Source: Phormidesmis priestleyi BC1401 (GTDB lineage Bacteria; Cyanobacteriota; Cyanobacteriia; Leptolyngbyales; Leptolyngbyaceae). From it: a stretch of DNA of 64,000 nucleotides. How positions within the stretch are numbered: the stretch's first letter is position 1; each line of letters begins with the position of its first letter. Where the stretch lies: assembly GCF_001650195.1 (NCBI RefSeq), contig NZ_LXYR01000027.1:1-64000 (forward strand), in the 5' to 3' direction. The translations under genes were made by a program, and so were the position numbers. Shown piece after piece: positions 35,048 to 43,332 of this stretch. The notes below the pieces were generated by a model that had not been told where the DNA came from, did no database searches, and worked only from the letters and a program-made list of their open reading frames with translations.

Positions 35048-35359
35048 AAGATTGGGAAAGGGCAGGGTATACGATCAATACTTAAATTTTTCTACGATTA
35101 CATCCGGGCTTCTCGGTATATTGACTAGATAAATCGCCATCCTTAATCTGAGTATCCCGTTTACTCAGTAAATTCACTGAAGCGCCTCGCGATCGGTAGA
35201 CTTCTCAATCTATCTTTAGAGGAATTCTCTAGCTACACAAGTCTGTCTTTTTATCAATTCACTTTAACAAAGAGTTACATATTCTAGGCATAACTCGATC
35301 GTAGCCCTGTGAAGTTTAGGATAACGCTCGGATTATATCTCTAGAAACCAAGTCACTCC
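35048..35359. other. Divergent promoter region
   Basis: This 312-bp gap lies between the sensor kinase (minus) and a small membrane protein (plus). It is AT-rich and should carry two promoters. I see no gene or repeat and cannot place the boxes with confidence. Confidence 0.4.
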
Positions 35360-35599
35360 ATGAATCAGAAACACTCATTAGAAGTCGCTGCATTTTTAGC
35401 CAGCTTGAGAAAGGGAATTTGGATACTCTGCATTCCAGCATGGCTCTTTGGCGCGTTAGAACGAGGGGCAACGGTTTTCTCTGACCACATGATTACCCCA
35501 CCAGAGTTGCTTCAAATTTTGACCGCTGTCTTTTTTCTCGTAGGTTGGCTGCTTTTGAGACCCAAAAACTTCACCCAGCCTTTGACGCAAGCTGAATAA
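35360..35599 (+). CDS. Small membrane protein, unknown
   Basis: This 79-residue protein has two hydrophobic segments (about 19-33, IWILCIPAWLFGALE; and about 52-66, ILTAVFFLVGWLLL) and a short acidic/polar tail. No family is recognised. It precedes another small gene on the same strand by 44 bp. Confidence 0.5.
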   Translation: MNQKHSLEVAAFLASLRKGIWILCIPAWLFGALERGATVFSDHMITPPELLQILTAVFFLVGWLLLRPKNFTQPLTQAE

Positions 35600-35643
35600 T
35601 CGGGGTCAGAAAGAATTTGTCGAATACTTTAAGGAGAAAAATT

Positions 35644-35919
35644 ATGAATGGACAAATGTGTTGGCTATCTGGCTTGGGTGGCGGAAACAAAATCCTGCAC
35701 CTGAGAGAACACGCCAATAGACCCTGGCAGCCCTACAGCGCGTTCCCTCATTATCGAGTCCCTGATTTAACGATCCCTGGTGCTTCTAAAGGTTGGACCA
35801 CTTATCAGCGGCTCCGACAAGCAGGCTGGACTCTTGTACCCACTGCACAGGCACACGCGATCGCTCCCACACAAGCAGCCTCAGCGATCGTAGAGCGCCA
35901 AGGGTCTCTGAATTTCTAA
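35644..35919 (+). CDS. Small soluble hypothetical protein
   Basis: This is a 91-residue protein beginning MNGQMCWLSGLGGGNKILHLREH. AAGGAG at 35631-35636, seven bases ahead, selects the ATG at 35644. The parts FPHYRVPDLTIPGASKGWTTYQRL look conserved-style but I know no family. Its stop overlaps the end of the convergent hydrolase by 4 bp. Confidence 0.55.
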   Translation: MNGQMCWLSGLGGGNKILHLREHANRPWQPYSAFPHYRVPDLTIPGASKGWTTYQRLRQAGWTLVPTAQAHAIAPTQAASAIVERQGSLNF

Positions 35920-36806
35920 TGCTCTATCTTTTTAAGCCAGTTCAGAATCAAAGGGTTGACCACTTCAGGTCGCTCATCGTGAGGACAGTGCCCCGTGTTT
36001 GGAATTCCGACAAACTGAACGTCGTGGGTTTCGGTCATTTGTTGATAGACTTGCGCTCCGGCGATCGGAGTCCACGGATCGGCTTCTCCCCAGAGAACCA
36101 GAAGCGGAACCTGAATGCGGGGTAACAACTCGGTGGGTCTAGGTCCGGCGGGGGCAGTCAAGATAGACGCAAACACGGCTTGAGCACCCGGATCACACGA
36201 GGGAGCGTGCAGCAAATCGACCAACTCATCGGTAATGGCTTCAGGATTTTTGTAAACCTGTTTGAGACTGCCGCGGATTCGAGCTTTTTGACGAACTCGA
36301 TTAAACAGCCAGGGTCCCAGCGTTTTAGAACTGACCAGTTTGGCAAAGCTGCCCATCACAAACCGCAGGGGCAAGTTTAATTCATCAGGACGATGATTGA
36401 GTCCTCCGGCTGAGTTGAGCAAAACTCCTCCTGCCGCGATTTCAGGGTGTTCTGCGAGAATCATTAGGCAGATCAGACCGCCGATCGAGTTGCCGACAAA
36501 CACCGCAGGTCGCTGAATCTTGGCTACCCAAAAGTCACGAATCAGTTCTACCCAGACATCTAGCGTGTACTCTAAGGCAGGTTTTGCAGAGCCACCAAAC
36601 CCCAGCAAATCAAGCGCAAAAACCTGATAGCCAGCGGCAGCAAGAACGGGAATATTTTTACGCCAGTGCCCGATCGAGGCTCCAAAGCCATGAATCAACA
36701 CCAAAGGTTGCCCAGTACCAACAGACGCATATTGAATCTGGTGCCCTTGCCATTCCCAGATTTGCGTCTCTAAGGGAACTGAGGTTGGAAGTTGCTCTAC
36801 AGTCAC
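35916..36806 (-). CDS. Alpha/beta hydrolase
   Basis: This hydrolase of 296 residues has the oxyanion region LIHGFGASIGHW, nucleophile Ser in VGNSIGGLI (near 107), Asp in LWGEADPWTP and His in NTGHCPHDE. The GNSIGG nucleophile elbow and PHDERPE ending occur in plant/cyanobacterial hydrolases of the pheophytinase or esterase type, but the substrate is open. No signal peptide is seen. Confidence 0.85.
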   Translation of the reverse strand: MTVEQLPTSVPLETQIWEWQGHQIQYASVGTGQPLVLIHGFGASIGHWRKNIPVLAAAGYQVFALDLLGFGGSAKPALEYTLDVWVELIRDFWVAKIQRPAVFVGNSIGGLICLMILAEHPEIAAGGVLLNSAGGLNHRPDELNLPLRFVMGSFAKLVSSKTLGPWLFNRVRQKARIRGSLKQVYKNPEAITDELVDLLHAPSCDPGAQAVFASILTAPAGPRPTELLPRIQVPLLVLWGEADPWTPIAGAQVYQQMTETHDVQFVGIPNTGHCPHDERPEVVNPLILNWLKKIEH

Positions 36807-36909
36807 GGCAGTTGTGTGAAGTTTTTTTAAGATAACTTCATCATAATATTTTAATCCTCAGAATTTCCAGATCTCGTCAAAAACTAGCTCTCGTCAGAAA
36901 GAGTTAGCC

Positions 36910-37413
36910 TTACCCTTTGCCCTTTTGAGACTTTGGCTCTGGCGGTGATTGCAGCGCCTGGTCTAACACCGCACGAGCTTCTTCTGCCTGAGCGCGCGCT
37001 TCTCGATAGCGCAAGTTGACTTGAGCATAGGCTTTGAGAACTTTGAAGCCATCCTTGAGTTGAGTGACTTCTTCCTCGCTGACGAGATCGTCTGAAAACA
37101 AAATATCAATCTGCTCACGGACTTGCATCGCCTCGTTGCGTGACTCTTGAGCCTTTAGCTTCAGCGTCGCGAGACTGCTCAAAATCTGGACGGCTTGATT
37201 GAGCGAATCGTCATCTCCGGTGGCGATCGCTCCTGGATCTTTGACTTCAATAAACTGTTTTGGACTGAACCCATCTGTGAGATCAGTTGGGAGTTTGCCG
37301 TCATCCATCAGTTCCATGAGTTGATCCATCGCCTTTTCACGGGCTTTTGCAGAATCTTTACCTGGAACGGTAAGAATGACTTCGGGACTTTGGGCAAGCG
37401 TGTATTGAACCAT
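36910..37413 (-). CDS. Hypothetical coiled-coil protein
   Basis: This 167-residue acidic protein starts MVQYTLAQSPEVILTVPGKDSA. It has a central part with PKQFIEVKDPG and a long C-terminal coiled coil (about 75-150) ending in PPEPKSQKGKG. I do not recognise the family. There is no signal peptide. Confidence 0.55.
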   Translation of the reverse strand: MVQYTLAQSPEVILTVPGKDSAKAREKAMDQLMELMDDGKLPTDLTDGFSPKQFIEVKDPGAIATGDDDSLNQAVQILSSLATLKLKAQESRNEAMQVREQIDILFSDDLVSEEEVTQLKDGFKVLKAYAQVNLRYREARAQAEEARAVLDQALQSPPEPKSQKGKG

Positions 37414-37555
37414 TGGAGAATCTAATCAGCAAAGCACTGACTCGATCTTAGAACGTGAGTCAGAAATATCGACAGAAAATTACGTTCAGACACAAATATA
37501 GAACATTTGTATTGAAAAAAGGCGATAAGATTAGTTCGCTTGAACTATTTGATTT

Positions 37556-38503
37556 ATGTCAAAGAAACGTGCTGATTTAGACTCGCCCTGGAAGAAAATT
37601 CTGCGGCAATATTTTCCAGAAGCGATTCACTTTTTCTTTCCTCTAGTGGCTCAAGTGATTGATTGGGAGAAACCATATGAATTTCTCGACAAAGAATTCC
37701 AGCAAATTGCTCCCGATGCAGAACAGGGCAAACGCTATGCTGACAAGCTCGTTAAAGTTCGACTTAAAAGCGGCAAAGCGACCTATTTGTTGGTTCACGT
37801 CGAGATCCAAGCTCAGAAGGAAGACGAGTTTGCGGAGCGGATGCTGACCTATAGTATTCGGATCTTCGATCGCTTTCAGACCCTAGCGACCAGTTTGGCA
37901 ATTTTGTGTGACGAAAACTCAGCTTGGCGACCTCAGGCTTGTGTTCTCGAACGTCCGGCGACTCGGCTATAGTTTGAGTTTGGCATGGTTAAACTATTGG
38001 ATTATCGATCTCAGTGGTCAGAACTCGAAGCCAGCGATAACCTGTTCGCAACGGTTGTAATGGCGCATCTCAAAACTCAAGAGACGAAACGGCATCCGCA
38101 ACGACGCAAAGAGTGGAAGTTTGGTCTGCTGCGTCGCCTATATGAGCAAGGCTGGAGTCGGCAAGACATCCGCCATCTCTATGAATTTACCGATTGGGTT
38201 ATGATCTTGCCAGAGGCTCTAGAGGAAGAGTTTTGGAAAGAACTAAAGCAATTTGAGGAGGCACAAAGGATGGCTTATGTCACAAATGCTGAACGAATTG
38301 GAATGCGTAAGGGACTAGAACGAGGACTAGAACGAGGACTAGAACGAGGACTAGAACGGGGACGACAGAGCGCGCAATTTGGTATTGCTCAGAAGATGTT
38401 GCAAGAGGGGATGCCGATCGAGACGATCGCTCGAATAACCGATCTCTCGATCGAGCAAATTCAGCAGCTACAGACCTCGCAATCTCAAGGTACTGACGAC
38501 TGA
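37556..38503 (+). pseudogene. Rpn-family nuclease/transposase-like gene with in-frame TAG
   Basis: The N-terminal PD-(D/E)XK part (MSKKRADLDSPWKKILRQYF, LVKVRLKSGKATYLLVHVEIQ with the catalytic E-x-Q) belongs to the Rpn/YhgA family. At 37970-37972 a TAG interrupts the same frame, after which FEFGMVKLLDYRSQWSELE to TSQSQGTDD continues without shift to 38503. The downstream half also has its own ATG (37985). The break is one codon, so suppression or a recent nonsense mutation are both possible. A Gly-Leu-Glu-Arg tandem repeat lies near the end. Confidence 0.75.
38312..38359 (+). repeat. 12-bp tandem repeat in the Rpn-family gene
   Basis: Four units of GGACTAGAACGA (the last ends CGG) give the peptide repeat GLERGLERGLERGLER. 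Such short repeats before the C-terminal helix are common in this family and probably vary by slippage. Confidence 0.9.
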
Positions 38504-38570
38504 TTTAACTAGTGCGTTTGTTCTACTACAATCTCGCTTACTCTAAAAGATAGGAATCTGATCTACACCG

Positions 38571-41500
38571 ATGACCTATCAACCGCTCCATCACAAATAT
38601 CGTCCACAAACCTTTGCCCAACTGGTCGGGCAAGACGCGATCTCGACCACGCTTTCTAACGCACTTTGCCAAAGACGAATTGCACCCGCCTACTTATTCA
38701 CCGGGGCACGAGGAACGGGGAAAACGTCCAGCGCTCGAATCTTTGCAAAATCGCTGAACTGCGTCGCTGTAAACGAGCCGACCGATGCCCCTTGCGGCGT
38801 GTGTGAAACCTGTCGAACTATCACCAATGGCTCTGCGTTGGATGTAATTGAGATCGATGCGGCAAGTAACACTGGGGTTGATAACATCCGCGAATTGATC
38901 GAGAGAGCGCAGTTTGCCCCAGTGCAGTGTCGATACAAAGTGTATGTGATTGACGAATGTTTAACGGGAGACACTTTAATCGAGACGAGCGAAGGACTGG
39001 TCAGAATTGATGATGCAAGTCTTAAGGGTAAGCAAGTTCTCAGCTACAGCGATGTATCAAACAAGTGGGAGTACAAAAAAGTTCTGAGATGGCTAGACCA
39101 AGGAGAGCGGCAAACCCTGGTTATTAAAACTACACACCGTGAGATTCGCTGCACTGACAACCATTTGATTAGAACTGACAACGGATGGATAGCCGCAAAA
39201 GACGTGAAAGAAGGAGTGAAGATACTATCCCCTGTGAATGTGGCTGTGGCACCTCCATCTACAGATACGGGATGGATGGCAGAATCCGCAGATTTTACAC
39301 AGGTCATCAATTCAAGAGAAACGCTTACGGGCGGAAAGAGTACAACTTGGATGCAATCCTTGACCAAGCTGAAGTCTTTTGCCCATTTTGTGCCTGTGGC
39401 TGCGGTGACAAACTTGACTTGCCTGCCTTTCTCCAGAAAAAAGGGGCAGGAATTCTCACCATCAAATCTTATTGGCAGAAGCATCCCTACAAAAAAGGGC
39501 ATGGAGTTTGGGACTACCGAACCACGCAGTTTATTGCAAACTCTGAAGAACTGGATGCAGAAATCTTGGGGCTTGTTTACGGAACTCTCTTGGGAGATGG
39601 TGCCATCACTTATCCAAACCCTCGCAGCAGATTTCCTAGATTATCTTGGACACACGGGATTAAGCAGCAAGATTGGATGGTATATAAAGCCTCTCGCCTT
39701 TCAGCCTTACGCCCTATCCTCCGCATCGTCCCTAATGCTGGATACGGGGATGTCTCCGTTTGCTGCCAAACCTTTTGCCACCCCAGTCTCAAACCAATCT
39801 CTGACGTTATTAAATCTACCTACGATCGCAAGATCGTTTCAGAGAAATGGCTTCGCCAGATTACGCCTGAAGGATTGGCTTGGTGGTATATGGACGACGG
39901 TTCTCTCTCACTCACACCCCACGGATGCCCTCAAATTCAATTTCATACAGAAGGATATTCTGCTGAAGAAAATCAACTCATCGCTGATTGGGTTACTGGG
40001 TTGGGATACTCTACCAAAGTCCGATCGTACAAAAGGGCAAGTGGAGGAAAGACCTATTTCTACACTGCTATGGGAGCAGACGCGTCTAAAAACTGGTTGT
40101 CAGACCTTAAACCTTTCTCAATCCCCTCAATGGAATACAAGTTTGGAGACGATCGAGTCTGTTCACCTCGCTGGAGTTGAGCGGGTGTATGACATTGAAG
40201 TCGAGGATAACCATAACTTTGTCGCCAATGGTCTGCTCGTTCACAACTGTCACATGCTTAGTTCAGCGGCATTCAATGCGTTGTTGAAGACATTAGAAGA
40301 GCCGCCCGATCGCGTCGTTTTCATCTTGGCAACCACTGACCCTCAGCGAGTGTTGCCGACCATTATTTCTCGCTGTCAGCGCTTTGACTATCGCCGAATT
40401 CCGTTAGAGCCAATGGTGCAGCATCTAGCGATGATTGCCGAAAAAGAGGACATCTCGATCGCGGACGATGCCCTACACCTAGTGGCTCAGATTTCTCAAG
40501 GCGGATTGCGCGATGCCGAAAGTCTGCTGGATCAGCTTAGTTTGTTAGCAGGCGAAGTTACCGTCGATCGAGTCTGGGATTTAGTCGGTGCGGTGCCAGA
40601 ACAAGACTTGATGGCATTGGCAGAAGCGATCGCGACGAGCCACTCAGAAGCCGTTCTTGACCACACGCGTCGGTTAATGGATCGAGGACGAGAGCCGCTT
40701 ATTGTGCTGCAAAACCTCGCGAGTTTCTACCGAGATTTGCTGATTGCTAAGACTTCACCCACTCGCAGCGATTTAGTGGCGCTCACGTCGCCCACTTGGA
40801 AAAAGCTCTGCACTTTTGCCCAAACGCAAGACTTAGGAACCATTCTCGTGGGGCAGCAGCATTTACGCAGCAGTGAACTACAGCTTAAAAATACGACTCA
40901 GCCCCGCTTGTGGTTAGAATTGACGCTGCTGGGGTTGATGCCTGCCGCGATCGTCGGTCAATCCAGTGAGACTTACCCAGTTCAGCCGTCGATCGTGCCT
41001 ACCGCTCAAGAGCCGCTGCCACAAATCTCTAAGCCTATCGTGCGAGAAGCCGCTCCCGAATTTCCTCAGGCTGCTGCGACTCTGCCTGAAACCACAGCAA
41101 CTCCGAAGGATGCTGATGACGAACTAGCCGGAACTTGGCAGCAGATTCTCAGCTATGTTGACATCCCGTCTACAAAAGGGATTGTCAGTGCAAATTGTCA
41201 CCTCTTAGCCGTGAGCAAAGACGAGGTGATAGTCGGCGTTCGGGGCGAGTCGATGGTTAAAATGATTCAACGGATGTTGCCGCAGATTGGCAAGGCATCG
41301 GCTAAGGCGCTTAAGAGAGCCGTGAAAGTGAGCCTGCAAGTGTCAGAGGTCGGCACATCAAATTCTGCGTGGTCGATCGCCGATCAAGATGCTTCTAGAA
41401 CACCTGAGCAGCCTTCGACCAATCGCCCTCCAGAACCTAATCGGCAACCCCAGCCTGAAGTGTCTCCAATTCCTACCGTCAGCGAGATTGTTGAGACAGC

Positions 41501-41750
41501 TCCTGCCGTGGTCAAGCCGCCTGAAGAAGTGACTGCGCCTGATTTGACTCAAACAAAGGGTTGGGAAGAAGATGAAGCCACCAAAGGTGCAAAAAGCCTT
41601 GCCTACGCGTTTAACGGTGCCGTTGTCAACCTAGACGATGACCTAGAGGTGCCTATTGATTCTGATTTGACGGTGATTAGTCCTCTAGCAGCAGACACGA
41701 TCGAGCCAGAAGAACCCGAAGATGACGACGAGGAAGATGTCGATTTCTAA
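38571..41750 (+). CDS. dnaX: DNA polymerase III subunit gamma/tau with intein
   Basis: This is the clamp-loader ATPase. The N-terminal AAA+ domain has Walker A TGARGTGKTS (about 44-53) and a zinc knuckle CGVCETC. Walker B VYVIDE is split from CHMLSSAAFNALLKTLEEPP by a 430-residue intein (residues 130-559). After removal the host protein is 629 residues, ending in an acidic tail (EPEEPEDDDEEDVDF). The intein sits at VIDE^C, a known site for cyanobacterial dnaX inteins, and must splice out for an active clamp loader. A nested reading frame lies inside (39185-40180). Confidence 0.95.
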   Translation: MTYQPLHHKYRPQTFAQLVGQDAISTTLSNALCQRRIAPAYLFTGARGTGKTSSARIFAKSLNCVAVNEPTDAPCGVCETCRTITNGSALDVIEIDAASNTGVDNIRELIERAQFAPVQCRYKVYVIDECLTGDTLIETSEGLVRIDDASLKGKQVLSYSDVSNKWEYKKVLRWLDQGERQTLVIKTTHREIRCTDNHLIRTDNGWIAAKDVKEGVKILSPVNVAVAPPSTDTGWMAESADFTQVINSRETLTGGKSTTWMQSLTKLKSFAHFVPVAAVTNLTCLPFSRKKGQEFSPSNLIGRSIPTKKGMEFGTTEPRSLLQTLKNWMQKSWGLFTELSWEMVPSLIQTLAADFLDYLGHTGLSSKIGWYIKPLAFQPYALSSASSLMLDTGMSPFAAKPFATPVSNQSLTLLNLPTIARSFQRNGFARLRLKDWLGGIWTTVLSHSHPTDALKFNFIQKDILLKKINSSLIGLLGWDTLPKSDRTKGQVEERPISTLLWEQTRLKTGCQTLNLSQSPQWNTSLETIESVHLAGVERVYDIEVEDNHNFVANGLLVHNCHMLSSAAFNALLKTLEEPPDRVVFILATTDPQRVLPTIISRCQRFDYRRIPLEPMVQHLAMIAEKEDISIADDALHLVAQISQGGLRDAESLLDQLSLLAGEVTVDRVWDLVGAVPEQDLMALAEAIATSHSEAVLDHTRRLMDRGREPLIVLQNLASFYRDLLIAKTSPTRSDLVALTSPTWKKLCTFAQTQDLGTILVGQQHLRSSELQLKNTTQPRLWLELTLLGLMPAAIVGQSSETYPVQPSIVPTAQEPLPQISKPIVREAAPEFPQAAATLPETTATPKDADDELAGTWQQILSYVDIPSTKGIVSANCHLLAVSKDEVIVGVRGESMVKMIQRMLPQIGKASAKALKRAVKVSLQVSEVGTSNSAWSIADQDASRTPEQPSTNRPPEPNRQPQPEVSPIPTVSEIVETAPAVVKPPEEVTAPDLTQTKGWEEDEATKGAKSLAYAFNGAVVNLDDDLEVPIDSDLTVISPLAADTIEPEEPEDDDEEDVDF
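38958..40247 (+). other. DnaX intein (430 codons)
   Basis: It begins with Cys130 (CLTGDTLIETSEGLVRIDD, block A). Block B is HREIRCTDNHLIRTDNGW with the TxxH pattern TDNH. It ends with blocks F and G, GVERVYDIEVEDNHNFVANG then LLVHN, followed by Cys as +1 residue. All standard splicing residues are present. Between about residues 222 and 534 the dnaX frame shows no endonuclease motif or other known domain; the LAGLIDADG endonuclease lies in the -1 frame of the same DNA. Confidence 0.93.
39185..40180 (+). CDS. LAGLIDADG homing endonuclease nested out of frame in the intein
   Basis: This 331-codon frame is in the -1 register relative to dnaX. Two Cys-rich knuckles (PCECGCGTSIYRYG near 16-29; CPFCACGCGDKL near 66-77) precede LAGLIDADG motif P1, ILGLVYGTLLGDG (127-139), and P2, GLAWWYMDDGSLS (229-242). 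The latter suggests the LAGLIDADG_2 type found in free-standing and intron-encoded enzymes. Later HTEGYSAEENQLIADWV and the KPFSIPSMEYKFGD ending fit. It would cut an intein-less dnaX allele. A TGA at 39176-39178 closes the frame upstream, so translation must start inside, at ATG 39185 or later. No strong Shine-Dalgarno is seen there. Confidence 0.88.
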   Translation: MDSRKRRERRSEDTIPCECGCGTSIYRYGMDGRIRRFYTGHQFKRNAYGRKEYNLDAILDQAEVFCPFCACGCGDKLDLPAFLQKKGAGILTIKSYWQKHPYKKGHGVWDYRTTQFIANSEELDAEILGLVYGTLLGDGAITYPNPRSRFPRLSWTHGIKQQDWMVYKASRLSALRPILRIVPNAGYGDVSVCCQTFCHPSLKPISDVIKSTYDRKIVSEKWLRQITPEGLAWWYMDDGSLSLTPHGCPQIQFHTEGYSAEENQLIADWVTGLGYSTKVRSYKRASGGKTYFYTAMGADASKNWLSDLKPFSIPSMEYKFGDDRVCSPRWS

Positions 41751-41805
41751 TCTTCGGAATACATTGTGGACATCGCTGACAAAAGCGTGTGGAAGTAGAT
41801 TTCTT

Positions 41806-41975
41806 AGCGTTGCTGAATGCAGATGTGAAATGCCCTCCTCACGAAGTGGGGCAAGCCCTCCCCAACCCTTCTCCTCAGGAAGAAGGGAGCCAGAATTCTC
41901 GTTCCCTCTCCTTTGGGGAGAGGGCTAGGGTGAGGGTCAATCTAGAAGAAGTTTATCCACCAGTTCAGCAACGCC
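41806..41975. repeat. Dispersed hairpin repeat, copy with GCGTTGCTGAA ends
   Basis: The left end AGCGTTGCTGAATGC and the right end CAGTTCAGCAACGCC form terminal inverted repeats around the common core (GCCCTCCTCACGAAGTGGGG, CCCTTCTCCTCAGG, GGGAGAGGGCTAGGGTGAGGG). It lies 56 bp after the dnaX stop codon. A clear 8-bp target duplication is not found for this copy. Confidence 0.9.
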
Positions 41976-42009
41976 GTTACTTCTATCCATCATCCAGCGT
42001 TAGAAAATC

Positions 42010-43191
42010 CTAGTGGTGATGATGTCCATGATCGTGACCGTGATCGTGCTCTGCGTGACTATGACCGTGATGATCATGATGATGGGGCTGCGAACCCGCC
42101 AACGATGGATTCACCGCCATTGCTTGCTCTGACATCAGCGCCTCAATTTGCGGATGCGCCCAGTCTGCCACCATTTGCAAGAATTCAGGGTCGTCGTTTG
42201 CGCACGCCATCTGCACATAGGTCACATCAGGACGCTTTTTACGCAGCCCGTGAATGATGTGATCGACATCTAACAGCGTCTCGTGATTTTCGGTGGCAAA
42301 CCCGATCGGCATAAACACCAGCGCAGTTGCTCCCAAATCGATCAGGTTTCGTGCCGCTAAGTCTGCGTTGGGTTGAGTCCAATCGATCAGGGGAGTTTGG
42401 TGGTTGAGCCAGCCCACCGAGATTAAAGGATACTTGTAAAGTAGACGTTCGCGAACCCGATCGTAGAGTTTTTGACTCTCATCAATGCCTGACGTAAAGC
42501 CTTTCGCCTTGTGCGGACACCCGTGATTCATCAGCACGATCCCGATTTGAGAGGGCAGGTGCGCCACCGCTAAATCAGACTTAATTTTGTCTTCGACAAG
42601 CTTCGCCATCAAATTGATATACTCTGGCTCTGCATAAAAAGAAGGAATGTAGCGGGTTCCTTTCAGCCAGTGTTCTTGACCCGGATCTGCCAGAGATGAC
42701 AGGGCATTATTGACTTGCTCAACGGCAATTCCACTGGTAAAAATCGAATCTACGACCAAAAGCGGGTAGATCAGAATCTTGTCAAATCCTTCTGCTTTGA
42801 CTTCTTCTAAAACTTGATCAGGTAAGAAAGGCTTACAGAAGTTGAAGGCTTTAAAGACTTTGACGCGATCGCCCCAACGCTCTTGCAGCGCTTTCTCAAC
42901 GCCTGCTCGCTGCTGCTCAAAAATGGCGTTGTGGGGCGAAATAAAGTGATCGTGTTGGTGGCTCCATTCGTGCAGGTCAAACACCGCTAAAAGCTTTGCC
43001 AAAGGTGGATAAACCCAAGTCGGAACTGGAGCAAATTTGGCGGTCAACAGGTTTAGCGCCTGCTCGTTATAGTTGGCAAAATCTTCATAGCTCTCGACCT
43101 CGCCGTAGCCCATTAACAAGACGGCAACGCGATCGCTAGGGGTCGAGGCTTCTAATTTAGATTGGTAGATTTTTTCGGGGGTAGCGACCAC
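42010..43191 (-). CDS. Ferrochelatase-family protein with His-rich tail
   Basis: This protein of 393 residues has the chelatase fold: VAVLLMGYGEVESYEDF near the start, LIYPLLVVDSIFTSGIA, VLMNHGCPHKAKGF with a candidate metal-site His, and FMPIGFATENHETLLDVDH near the end, close to the ferrochelatase 'GF..DHlETL..id' pattern. It ends in a stretch of about 24 residues with 14 His plus Asp/Gly/Glu. Sequence style differs from the usual cyanobacterial HemH, so it could be a second chelatase (iron, cobalt or nickel). The His tail resembles the metal-storing tails of CbiX-type chelatases. Confidence 0.7.
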   Translation of the reverse strand: MVATPEKIYQSKLEASTPSDRVAVLLMGYGEVESYEDFANYNEQALNLLTAKFAPVPTWVYPPLAKLLAVFDLHEWSHQHDHFISPHNAIFEQQRAGVEKALQERWGDRVKVFKAFNFCKPFLPDQVLEEVKAEGFDKILIYPLLVVDSIFTSGIAVEQVNNALSSLADPGQEHWLKGTRYIPSFYAEPEYINLMAKLVEDKIKSDLAVAHLPSQIGIVLMNHGCPHKAKGFTSGIDESQKLYDRVRERLLYKYPLISVGWLNHQTPLIDWTQPNADLAARNLIDLGATALVFMPIGFATENHETLLDVDHIIHGLRKKRPDVTYVQMACANDDPEFLQMVADWAHPQIEALMSEQAMAVNPSLAGSQPHHHDHHGHSHAEHDHGHDHGHHHH

Positions 43192-43332
43192 TTTTGATTC
43201 CTCAAATAAACGTAGATGGTACTAACTTGTCATGACGCGAAATATGGTGCAAATCTTCACCTATCCAAGGCTAACATTCCCCATAGGGCGTTAAAATCAC
43301 CTTAAAGCGAGAGAAATGATGATTCAGCACAG

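Noticed and set aside
39075-39081. AAAAAAG slippery heptamer in dnaX, like the E. coli gamma frameshift site
   Set aside because: The dnaX codons here are AAA AAA G.., so the heptamer is out of phase with the A AAA AAG rule. It lies inside the intein, and the -1 frame is closed by TGA at 39176, so it can make neither gamma nor the nested endonuclease.
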